Assembly (NCBI GenBank): GCA_964586145.1 | Contig: CAZPHH010000087.1 | Location: 1 to 19,970 of the forward strand | From: JAFGJQ01 sp964586145 | GTDB lineage: Bacteria; Planctomycetota; Phycisphaerae; UBA1845 | Length of the DNA: 19,970 nucleotides | Direction: 5' to 3' | In this document: positions 15,203-19,970 of the stretch, one piece after another | Position numbering within the stretch: the first letter of the stretch is position 1 | How the letters are laid out: every line of letters begins with the position of its first letter | Translations under genes and position numbers: made by a program | The notes under the pieces: generated by a model | The model's input: the letters and a program-made list of their open reading frames with translations, nothing else | The model's database searches: none | What the model was told of the DNA's origin: nothing

Positions 15203-16036
15203 ATGGCGCAGCAGTTTCCGTGTCCATCGTGCGGGCGGGTGATCGAATCCGAAGTGGTGCCGGGCCAACCGGTGCGCTGCCCCTTCTGCGAGGCCGTCGT
15301 GACGGTGCCCGGGCCGGGCGCTCCGCCGGTCATGCCGGGCCCGGTCCCGGCGGCGGGCTTCTCCGGAATGCCGCGGCAGACGGGCCTGGCCACCGGTGCG
15401 CTGGTATGCGGAATCATCGGGGTGTTCGGGTGCTTTCCGCTGGCCATCGTGGCCGTCGTGTTGGGCATCGTGGCCCTGACCCGGACCAGTGGACAGCCAA
15501 CGGTCTATGGTGGCCGAGGCCGGGCCATCGCGGGAATCTGCACCGGGGGTCTCGGCCTGGTGGTGATGCCCATGATGATCGCCATTCTGCTGCCGTCGTT
15601 GAGCCGGGCCCGGGAACTGTCCAAGCGGCTGGTGTGCGGGGCCAACCTGAAGGGCCTCGGAACGAGCATGTTGATCTACATCAACGAGTACGACGCCGTG
15701 CCGGACGACATGTTTCAGACGTTTGTCGACATGGGCGACATCACGCCAAAGCAACTGATCTGCCCGTCGTCCGGCAAGACACTGGCGGACGTGCAGGCCG
15801 ACCCGTACGCCTGCTATGTTCTGGTGCCGGGGATGGCGCAGGCCCTGGCGGCCGGCGTCCGTGACAGGCGGCTGGTGGTCGCGTACGAACGGGACAACCA
15901 CGGCGGCGAGGGGGGCAACGTGCTGTATGCCGACGGGCACGCCGAGTTCGTCCGGCCCTACTCCAAGGTTGCGCAGGAAGTGCAGGACACGCAGCAGTGC
16001 CTGCCCGAGGCCCTGGCCCGCGTCCGCACGCGGTGA
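15203..16036 (+). CDS. Zinc-ribbon, DUF4190-like membrane protein with H-X9-DG-like C-terminus
   Basis: From ATG 15203 (GAGGA 6 nt upstream) the protein has 277 aa. An N-terminal zinc ribbon has Cys pairs C7/C10 and C26/C29. A Pro/Gly linker leads to two hydrophobic segments (about 62-92 and 108-131) in a DUF4190-like arrangement, with TGALVCGIIGVFG and GRAIAGICTGGLGLV as the paired glycine-rich helices. After the second helix comes LLPSLSRARELSKRLVCGANLKGLG, written here only as a pattern of planctomycete pseudopilins following their helix. The C-terminus has NHGGEGGNVLYADGHAEFV, an H-X9-DG-type motif with ten residues between His and DG. The type IV prepilin peptidase site expected before a pseudopilin helix is absent. 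It is thus an apparent mix of a regulatory/membrane module and a pseudopilin-like surface domain. Function is unknown. It is the last plus-strand gene before a convergent acetyltransferase. Confidence 0.75.
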   Translation: MAQQFPCPSCGRVIESEVVPGQPVRCPFCEAVVTVPGPGAPPVMPGPVPAAGFSGMPRQTGLATGALVCGIIGVFGCFPLAIVAVVLGIVALTRTSGQPTVYGGRGRAIAGICTGGLGLVVMPMMIAILLPSLSRARELSKRLVCGANLKGLGTSMLIYINEYDAVPDDMFQTFVDMGDITPKQLICPSSGKTLADVQADPYACYVLVPGMAQALAAGVRDRRLVVAYERDNHGGEGGNVLYADGHAEFVRPYSKVAQEVQDTQQCLPEALARVRTR

Positions 16037-16105
16037 AGGCGTGAATCCCCGGGTTCCGATGGCCGCGAGACGCCCGACACGCAGTGGCGGCGGCGTGCGA
16101 AGACG

Positions 16106-16570
16106 CTACTCGGGCGGGGGTTCGGCCGACTCGATGGTCTTCTCAAAGATGATCAGATTGCCGGAGGTGTGAGAGTCCCAGCGAATGCCGACGATGTCAT
16201 AGCCGTGCCGGATGGCCAGCGACAGCATGGCCCGTGATTGGTTGTAGCATTCCAGGCGCGACATCTCGTACCCGCGCGCCCGAGCCCAGGCGTGCTCGGC
16301 CGCGATAAGCTGCGACGCGACGCCCATCCGCCGGGCGTCCGGGAGCACTCCCGTCAGCCAGTTGTAGAACGTGGTGGGACGCAGTTCGTAGCTGCACTGG
16401 AAGCCGACCGGGCGGCGTTCCAGCTCGGCCACCATCACGAGGTTCGCCCGGTTGGCCAGACGGCGCTCGAAGTAGCCCGCGTCCTGTGGCGGCCGGAAGA
16501 CCGCGTTGTACAGATCGCAGACCAGCCCGTATTCGGCCGGTCCGACCCGGATGATTTCCACGTTTGCCAT
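16106..16570 (-). CDS. GNAT-family N-acetyltransferase
   Basis: From ATG 16570 (AGGA 10 nt upstream) the protein has 154 aa, a typical single-domain GNAT length; the frame is open to 16726, but that part lacks coding character. Acetyl-CoA is bound by motif A, seen here as VLPDARRMGVASQLI, with R80-x-x-G83-x-A85 at the pyrophosphate loop. The following helix and ECYNQSRAMLSLAIRHGY match motif B, where a C-terminal strand/helix closes the site. The substrate cannot be inferred. A weak promoter lies 70-100 nt upstream and the rplM-rpsI terminator lies beyond it, so it is probably transcribed by itself. It converges with the gene ending at 16036, with 69 nt between the stops and no clear terminator. 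Confidence 0.8.
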   Translation of the reverse strand: MANVEIIRVGPAEYGLVCDLYNAVFRPPQDAGYFERRLANRANLVMVAELERRPVGFQCSYELRPTTFYNWLTGVLPDARRMGVASQLIAAEHAWARARGYEMSRLECYNQSRAMLSLAIRHGYDIVGIRWDSHTSGNLIIFEKTIESAEPPPE

Positions 16571-16638
16571 GGCCGTGCCGTCCTGCGGGCACCCGCGGCG
16601 ACCGCGCTGTAGTCCAGTCGCGGGGGACCGGCTGGCGT

Positions 16639-16667
16639 AGTGTAGGGGGCCGGACATCCCCGCACAA
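16639..16667 (-). promoter_or_regulatory. Weak candidate promoter of the acetyltransferase gene
   Basis: On the minus strand TTGTGC (16662-16667) and TACACT (16639-16644) are separated by 17 nt. Matches to the consensus are partial, but spacing and position, between the ribosomal operon terminator and the acetyltransferase start, are right. Confidence 0.3.
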
Positions 16668-16706
16668 CCCGGTGCCCGCGGCATTCCCCGGGCGGGACGG
16701 ACGCCG

Positions 16707-16739
16707 CAAACAAACGCTCCGGCCACTGGGACCGGAGCG
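16707..16739 (-). terminator. Intrinsic terminator of the rplM-rpsI operon
   Basis: CGCTCCGG (16715-16722) and CCGGAGCG (16732-16739) form a perfect 8-bp stem with a 9-nt loop. On the minus strand the stem is followed by TTTGTTTG, a U-rich tail. It starts 32 nt after the rpsI stop codon. Confidence 0.85.
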
Positions 16740-16770
16740 GGTTGTTGTTGGGTAACGAGGCTTCTTCGGA

Positions 16771-17319
16771 CTAGCGCTTCGAGAACTGGAAGCTGCGTCG
16801 AGCGCCGGCCCGTCCATACTTCTTGCGCTCCACCTTCCGGGCGTCCCGGGTCAGGAAGTGGTTGTCGCGAAGCACGGACTCGTTCGTAGGGTCGGTTGCC
16901 TTGAGGGCGCGAGCCAGGCCCAGAACGATGGCGCCGGCCTGCCCGGTGGTGCCCCCGCCGATTACGTTCACGTACACGTCGAGGCGGTTGGTGGAGTTCG
17001 TCACGGCCAGCGGCTGCCGCACATGGAGGCGGTCCCGCTCGACGCGGAAATACTCATCCACGTCCCGGCCGTTGATCTTGAACTCGCCGTTGCCGAGGCG
17101 GATGCGTACCCGGGCCACCGACTTCTTGCGGCGCCCGGTGCCCCAAATGAACCCTCCGGATGCCGCGTCGACTGCCTTCGGCTGGGCCTGCGGCTCCGGC
17201 GGATGGGCGGCGGCGGGGGAGGATTCAGCCGCCTGGGCCTGCTCAACCGGTTCGGGCTGCATCTGCTGGGCCTGGGAGTTGTTGTCCTGATCCGTCACGT
17301 TTTGGTCCTCCGCGCTCAT
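16771..17319 (-). CDS. rpsI: 30S ribosomal protein S9 with N-terminal extension
   Basis: The 182-aa product is ribosomal protein S9 (uS9). The conserved core starts near residue 56 (GFIWGTGRRKKSVARVRI), continues through INGRDVDEYF and GGGTTGQAGAIVLGLARAL, and ends with the diagnostic tail GRAGARRSFQFSKR, which reaches the ribosomal P site. An N-terminal extension of about 55 residues, rich in Gln, Glu, Pro and Ala, precedes the core and makes the protein longer than the usual ~130 aa. The start ATG at 17319 overlaps the rplM stop in an ATGA arrangement, so translation is coupled. The order rplM-rpsI is nearly universal in bacteria. The extension could be a lineage feature; no other upstream start would shorten it without losing the overlap. 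Confidence 0.97.
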   Translation of the reverse strand: MSAEDQNVTDQDNNSQAQQMQPEPVEQAQAAESSPAAAHPPEPQAQPKAVDAASGGFIWGTGRRKKSVARVRIRLGNGEFKINGRDVDEYFRVERDRLHVRQPLAVTNSTNRLDVYVNVIGGGTTGQAGAIVLGLARALKATDPTNESVLRDNHFLTRDARKVERKKYGRAGARRSFQFSKR

Positions 17320-17765
17320 AGCCCGAACGCCCAGGGTTTCACTTGCTGTGCAGCATGGGGATGCGAATCCCCTCGGTACACTTTCAGCTTCTTGAGCATG
17401 TGTCGTCCCAGCTTGTTCTTGGGCAGCATTCGACGAACGGCCGCCTGCAGAACCCGCTCGGGATAGGTGGCAAACATCTTTCGGTACGGAACGACCTTGT
17501 AGCCGCCGGCATAATACGTGTAGTACGGGTAGGACATCGTGTCCGCCTTCTTGCCGGTCACGCGGATTTTGTCCGCGTTTGTGACGACCACGAAATCTCC
17601 CGTGTCCACGTGGGGGGTGTAGGTGGGCCTGTGCTTGCCCATGAGCACCGTTGCGATGCGGGCGGCCAGGCGACCGAGCACCTGGTCCGTACCGTCCACG
17701 TGGTACCACTGGGGCTCCACGGCGTTCTTTTTGGCGACGTAGCTTCGTATGGTTCCTACTGGCAT
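17316..17765 (-). CDS. rplM: 50S ribosomal protein L13
   Basis: The 149-aa product is ribosomal protein L13 (uL13), an early assembly protein of the large subunit. Diagnostic segments are WYHVDGTDQVLGRLAARIATVLMGKH (described as positions about 20-45), DFVVVTNADKIRVTGKK, YPYYTYYAGG, and AAVRRMLPKNKLGRHMLKKLKVY near the C-terminus. The chosen start is ATG at 17765 (MPVGTIRSYV); a TTG five codons upstream (17780) is possible, and neither has a strong Shine-Dalgarno. A near-consensus promoter lies about 50 nt upstream. It forms a two-gene operon with rpsI through a 4-nt overlap, ending at the terminator at 16707-16739. Length is typical of the family. Confidence 0.97.
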   Translation of the reverse strand: MPVGTIRSYVAKKNAVEPQWYHVDGTDQVLGRLAARIATVLMGKHRPTYTPHVDTGDFVVVTNADKIRVTGKKADTMSYPYYTYYAGGYKVVPYRKMFATYPERVLQAAVRRMLPKNKLGRHMLKKLKVYRGDSHPHAAQQVKPWAFGL

Positions 17766-17811
17766 TGACTTACAATCCAACCTCAGGTCCAGTTCAACAA
17801 AAGAACCCCAA

Positions 17812-17839
17812 AATGTACCGGATTTGCCGGATACGTCAA
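17812..17839 (-). promoter_or_regulatory. Promoter of the rplM-rpsI operon
   Basis: On the minus strand TTGACG (17834-17839, 5 of 6 to consensus) is followed after 16 nt by TACATT (17812-17817). The predicted start near 17805 leaves a leader of about 40 nt, which contains a short GTTC/GAAC inverted repeat (17793-17807). Confidence 0.6.
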
Positions 17840-17861
17840 GGGGCGTGCCTGGCGGGCCGTT

Positions 17862-17900
17862 GGGGCCGGGCTGGATCCCGGTGCGCGCCGGGATGGCCCC
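17862..17900. repeat. Two-part palindrome upstream of rplM
   Basis: An inner perfect stem ATCCCGG (17875-17881) / CCGGGAT (17888-17894) is enclosed by an outer stem GGGGCC (17862-17867) / GGCCCC (17895-17900) with a one-sided bulge. It is the first of four palindromes packed into less than 200 bp between the rplM and STAS-gene promoters. Confidence 0.5.
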
Positions 17901-17908
17901 CCAGACCT

Positions 17909-17933
17909 GACCGGCTGGAAAGCCGGTCCCACA
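17909..17933 (+). repeat. REP-like palindromic repeat, copy 1
   Basis: The 25-nt unit has stem arms GACCGGCT and AGCCGGTC around a GGAA loop, followed by CCCACA and a final base pattern shared by all copies. It is identical to the copies at 18030-18054 and 19946-19970. As RNA in this orientation it forms an 8-bp stem closed by a GNRA tetraloop. Confidence 0.8.
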
Positions 17934-17975
17934 AAAGAGTTAATCCCACAAAAGAGTTGGTCCCACAAAGCATGG
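17925..17975 (+). repeat. 17-bp tandem repeat next to REP-like copy 1
   Basis: Units at 17925-17941, 17942-17958 and 17959-17975 share TCCCACAAA. The first two are identical except for GG versus AA at their start (rest TCCCACAAAAGAGTT); the third diverges after its eleventh base. The first unit begins inside the right arm of the palindromic repeat, so the array seems to have grown by duplication of the repeat's tail. Confidence 0.75.
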
Positions 17976-17980
17976 CGTAG

Positions 17981-17997
17981 GGTCCGCCGTGCGGACC
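17981..17997. repeat. Perfect 7-bp hairpin in the palindrome cluster
   Basis: GGTCCGC (17981-17987) and GCGGACC (17991-17997) pair around CGT. It lies between REP-like copies 1 and 2 and may be part of a compound repeat; no second copy is in the window. Confidence 0.5.
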
Positions 17998-18029
17998 AGT
18001 CCTGCATCCCAAAGTCTACAGCCCACAGA

Positions 18030-18054
18030 GACCGGCTGGAAAGCCGGTCCCACA
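18030..18054 (+). repeat. REP-like palindromic repeat, copy 2
   Basis: This is an exact copy of the 25-nt unit (arms GACCGGCT and AGCCGGTC, GGAA loop, CCCACA tail), 121 nt to the right of copy 1 in the same orientation. It is also preceded by a CCCACAG, matching its own tail. Confidence 0.8.
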
Positions 18055-18133
18055 GCGGGGCGGCTGTCCCTTGGGGCGGGAGGTGGGTTCCGGGGCGGGC
18101 TTGGAGCCGGCGGGGCAGGGCCGGCGAGGTCCT

Positions 18134-18162
18134 TTGCCTCGGCGGGCGCGCGTCGCTACGAT
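18134..18162 (+). promoter_or_regulatory. Candidate promoter of the STAS-domain gene
   Basis: TTGCCT (18134-18139) and TACGAT (18157-18162) are separated by 17 nt and lie 44 nt before the STAS gene start. Matches are 4 of 6 for each box. Confidence 0.4.
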
Positions 18163-18205
18163 GGTTATCAAAATACAGGTCTACTGAACTCGGAGGGTAC
18201 GCGCA

Positions 18206-18574
18206 ATGGCCGCCAGTACAGGGATCGTCATCCAGACCATCAAGGACGTGACTGTTGCCACCTTTGAGAGTCGCTCGGTGATCGACGCGCAGGACATCTC
18301 GCGTCTGGGCGAGGCGCTCTTCGACCTGGTGGAGAAGCGGGACCGCCGCCGCCTGATTCTGGACATGGGCAAGGTGGTGCATCTCTCCTCCGCGGCCCTG
18401 TCCGTGCTGACCAAGCTCCGCAAGCTGATCGGCCAAGTCGATGGCAGCCTCATCATCTGCGGGCTGAGTCCGGAGATCATGAAGGTCTTCAAGGTGACGG
18501 GGCTGCACAAGCTCTTCGAGTTTGTCGAGGACGAGAAGGCGGCCCTGGACAAGCTGGGCGTCGCGATGGCCTGA
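18206..18574 (+). CDS. STAS-domain protein (anti-sigma factor antagonist-like)
   Basis: The 122-aa protein is a single STAS domain of the SpoIIAA/RsbV type, which normally binds an anti-sigma kinase and is switched off by Ser phosphorylation. The order of elements is right: strand VTVATFESRSVIDAQDI, helix RLGEALFDLVEK, strand RRLILDMGKVVHLSS, and helix AALSVLTKLRKLI. The phospho-acceptor region is HLSSAALSVL (59-68), with S61 at the SpoIIAA Ser58 position. The usual Asp before it (D-S-S-G) is Leu here and the Gly is Ala, so phosphorylation control may differ. The ATG has GGAGGG 8 nt upstream, a good ribosome site. No anti-sigma kinase or sigma partner is adjacent. It converges with cysE, with 54 nt between them. 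Confidence 0.85.
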   Translation: MAASTGIVIQTIKDVTVATFESRSVIDAQDISRLGEALFDLVEKRDRRRLILDMGKVVHLSSAALSVLTKLRKLIGQVDGSLIICGLSPEIMKVFKVTGLHKLFEFVEDEKAALDKLGVAMA

Positions 18575-18628
18575 CCGGCCCGGCTGTCGGCCCGTTCGGG
18601 CAGGCGGCTGCCGGGGCGCGGGCCTTGC

Positions 18629-19606
18629 TCAGATGTTGTAGTCGGCCAGTGGTTGCGCGGTTCCGTCGCCGGCCCTGGCCTTGAGCGAGCGGTCCCGAAT
18701 GCGCAGCTCCGGCGGCGTGAAGGTCACGGTGGCGCCGGCGGGGACACTGCTGGTGATGAAAACGCCGCCACCGATGACCGCACCCTTTCCGATCACCGTG
18801 GTCCCCCCCAGGATGATCGCGTTGGCGTAGATGGTTACGCTATCTTCGACGGTAGGATGCCGCTTGCTGCCTCGGATCAGCCGGCCGCGTTCGTCCTTCG
18901 CAAAGGACAAAGCGCCCAGGGTGACGCCCTGGTACACCTTCACGTTGTCGCCGATGTCCGTCGTCTCACCGATCACCACGCCGGTCGCGTGGTCAATGAA
19001 GAAATTCCTGCCGATCCGGGCCCCCGGATGGATGTCCACGCCGGTCCGGGCGTGCGCCCACTCCGACATGATGCGGGGCATGAGCGGCACGTCCAGCTTG
19101 TACAGCTCCTGGGCCATGCGATGGACGGTGACGGCCAGCACGCCGGGGTACGCCAGGATGACCTCGTCGGTGTTGAGTGCCGCGGGGTCGCCGTCATACG
19201 CGGCCTGGGCGTCGCCGCTGAGCTGCGTTCGGATCGCGGGCAGGCACGACAGGAAGTGCATGGTCAGCTCGCGAGCCTTCTGCCGGCACACGCCGTCTCC
19301 GCTGCCCGGCTCGCGTTCTTCCGCCTGGTAGCACAGGGACCGCAGGATCTGCTGGTAGACCAGGTGCCCGATCCGCGGCAGCAGCTCGCCGATGTGATAC
19401 GAGACGTTGTGGGCCGTGAGGTCCTGCCGGCCGTGCAACCCGGGATACATCAACTCCACCAGCCGTTCGAGCAGCTCGACAATCTTGCCGCGATCGGGCA
19501 GGAACACCTGGTCGATATGATGAATCCGCGGCTCGCGGTGATAGCTGGCCACCAGGCTGTCGACCAGGGCCGGCAGCTTCGGGCCGATGGTGAACTCGTA
19601 ACTCAT
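18629..19606 (-). CDS. cysE: Serine O-acetyltransferase
   Basis: The 325-aa enzyme transfers acetyl from acetyl-CoA to L-serine, giving O-acetylserine for cysteine synthesis. The N-terminal helical domain (about 1-185) includes AYPGVLAVTVHRMAQELYK. The C-terminal left-handed beta-helix (about 190-300) carries hexapeptide repeats (IHPGARIGRNFFIDHATGVVIGET). The catalytic Asp-His pair is D205-H206 in FIDHATG. KRHPTVEDSVTIYANAIILGG and VIGKGAVIGGGVFITSSVP complete the coils, where the acetyl-CoA site lies. It is longer than E. coli CysE (273 aa) and resembles the long EpsC-like form; the N-terminus is extended. ATG 19606 has AGGAG 6 nt upstream. It lies 48 nt downstream of the selenoprotein W-like gene on the same strand, so they are probably co-transcribed. 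Confidence 0.93.
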   Translation of the reverse strand: MSYEFTIGPKLPALVDSLVASYHREPRIHHIDQVFLPDRGKIVELLERLVELMYPGLHGRQDLTAHNVSYHIGELLPRIGHLVYQQILRSLCYQAEEREPGSGDGVCRQKARELTMHFLSCLPAIRTQLSGDAQAAYDGDPAALNTDEVILAYPGVLAVTVHRMAQELYKLDVPLMPRIMSEWAHARTGVDIHPGARIGRNFFIDHATGVVIGETTDIGDNVKVYQGVTLGALSFAKDERGRLIRGSKRHPTVEDSVTIYANAIILGGTTVIGKGAVIGGGVFITSSVPAGATVTFTPPELRIRDRSLKARAGDGTAQPLADYNI

Positions 19607-19654
19607 GCTTGGCTCCTGCGCGGGGCTGGGCCGCCCGCTCCGCGATTTCTGCCT

Positions 19655-19882
19655 TCACGGTGAGAGGTTGTCGAGCGCGTCCAGCACCTCCCGGTGCTCG
19701 GGAAAGCGGCCGGTGTCGTCCTTGCTGTAAATGAGCTTGCCGTCGACCCGCACGTCGAAGATGCCTCCGCTTCCTTCAATAAGCTGCGGCTTGATGCCAC
19801 AGTGCTTCTGAATCGCATCCGCCAGACCGGCGGCCTTGGGGTGGTAGTTTCACTGCACGCAGTATTTGATCGAAACGTTCAT
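19655..19882 (-). CDS. SelW/Rdx-family selenoprotein (UGA read as selenocysteine)
   Basis: Reading from ATG 19882 (GGAG 7 nt upstream), the frame runs 75 codons to the TGA at 19655-19657, with one internal TGA at codon 11 (19850-19852). With that TGA read as selenocysteine the start is MNVSIKYCVQ-U-NYHPKAAGLA, so C8 and U11 form the CxxU redox motif of selenoprotein W. The later GSGGIFDVRVDGKLIYSK and TGRFPEH are the conserved Rdx-family blocks of the thioredoxin-like fold, and length is normal for the family. Sixteen nucleotides after the UGA lies a hairpin with a GGUCU loop, a bacterial SECIS candidate. Reading through is required: without it the product would be 10 residues. The alternative, a Cys codon mutated to TGA, is unlikely given the exact position. 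A thiol-oxidoreductase role is probable; partners are unknown. Synthesis needs selABCD elsewhere in the genome. Confidence 0.88.
19819..19833 (-). promoter_or_regulatory. Bacterial SECIS element inside the SelW-like gene
   Basis: On the minus strand CCGCC (19833-19829) and GGCGG (19823-19819) form a perfect 5-bp stem around the loop GGTCT (19828-19824). The stem begins 16 nt after the in-frame UGA. The GGUCU loop is the same as in the E. coli fdhF SECIS, whose loop G and U contact SelB. No clear bulged U is seen in the stem. Confidence 0.75.
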
Positions 19883-19945
19883 CTCGGTGCTCCCTTCGTC
19901 CGCAGTACAACAGCCCGGCCACAACCGTGAAGTCGAAATCCGCGT

Positions 19946-19970
19946 GACCGGCTGGAAAGCCGGTCCCACA
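19946..19970 (+). repeat. REP-like palindromic repeat, copy 3 (at window end)
   Basis: This is an exact third copy of the 25-nt unit, with stem arms GACCGGCT and AGCCGGTC, GGAA loop and CCCACA tail. It ends exactly at the window edge, so any tandem extension like that of copy 1 cannot be seen. It lies about 64 nt upstream of the SelW-like gene start, in the orientation opposite to that gene. Confidence 0.8.

Noticed and set aside
16626..16635. Partial fourth copy of the REP-like repeat (GACCGGCTGG)
   Set aside because: Only ten bases match and the right arm of the palindrome is absent; chance is likely in GC-rich sequence.
17909..18054. CRISPR-like array
   Set aside because: Only two repeats 121 nt apart with another element between them, and a 17-bp tandem array without spacers; no cas genes are present.
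19603..19818. 71-codon minus-strand frame overlapping the SelW-like gene
   Set aside because: It is a different frame over the same DNA, with Ser/Arg/Thr-rich translation and no motifs, whereas the SelW frame shows clear family conservation.

Overview
This window looks like chromosomal DNA from a high-GC member of the Planctomycetota, possibly a Phycisphaerae-like lineage. That assignment is an inference. It rests on an ECF sigma / Ser-Thr kinase-TPR pair of the planctomycete type, a protein ending in an H-X9-DG-like motif, several TolB-like or lipobox-bearing lipoproteins, and dense GC-rich coding. No phage or plasmid backbone is visible.

Layout, left to right. 1-3415 (minus strand): a TolB-like beta-propeller lipoprotein, a second small lipoprotein, a 69-aa hypothetical protein and a XerC/XerD tyrosine recombinase, closed by an intrinsic terminator at the left edge. 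3833-5908 (minus): an AmpD/AmiD-like zinc amidase lipoprotein behind an L-Ala-D/L-Glu epimerase, together a likely muropeptide breakdown operon. 6083-9950 (plus): two ABC exporter half-transporters whose motif defects are complementary, as in heterodimeric exporters with one degenerate ATP site. 10037-11203 (plus): an AAA_14/DUF4143 ATPase preceded by a perfect 10-bp inverted repeat. 11496-11579 (minus): tRNA-Leu(CAA).

11807-14904 (plus): an ECF sigma factor gene broken by an internal deletion and a 1-nt frameshift, followed by an intact transmembrane Ser/Thr kinase with TPRs. 15203-16036 (plus): a zinc-ribbon / DUF4190-like / H-X9-DG-like protein. 16106-16570 (minus): a GNAT acetyltransferase. 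16771-17765 (minus): rplM-rpsI with promoter and terminator. 17766-18205: a palindrome-rich intergenic cluster holding two copies of a REP-like repeat; a third copy ends the window. 18206-18574 (plus): a STAS-domain protein. 18629-19882 (minus): cysE preceded by a SelW-family gene.

The most notable result is that SelW-like gene (19655-19882). An in-frame UGA sits exactly at the U of a CxxU redox motif, and a hairpin with a GGUCU loop lies 16 nt downstream, as expected of a bacterial SECIS. It is therefore very probably a true selenoprotein that ordinary gene calling truncates or misses. Other points of interest are the broken sigma gene beside an intact kinase, the repeated GACCGGCT/AGCCGGTC hairpin with a GNRA-type loop, and the palindrome ahead of the DUF4143 ATPase.
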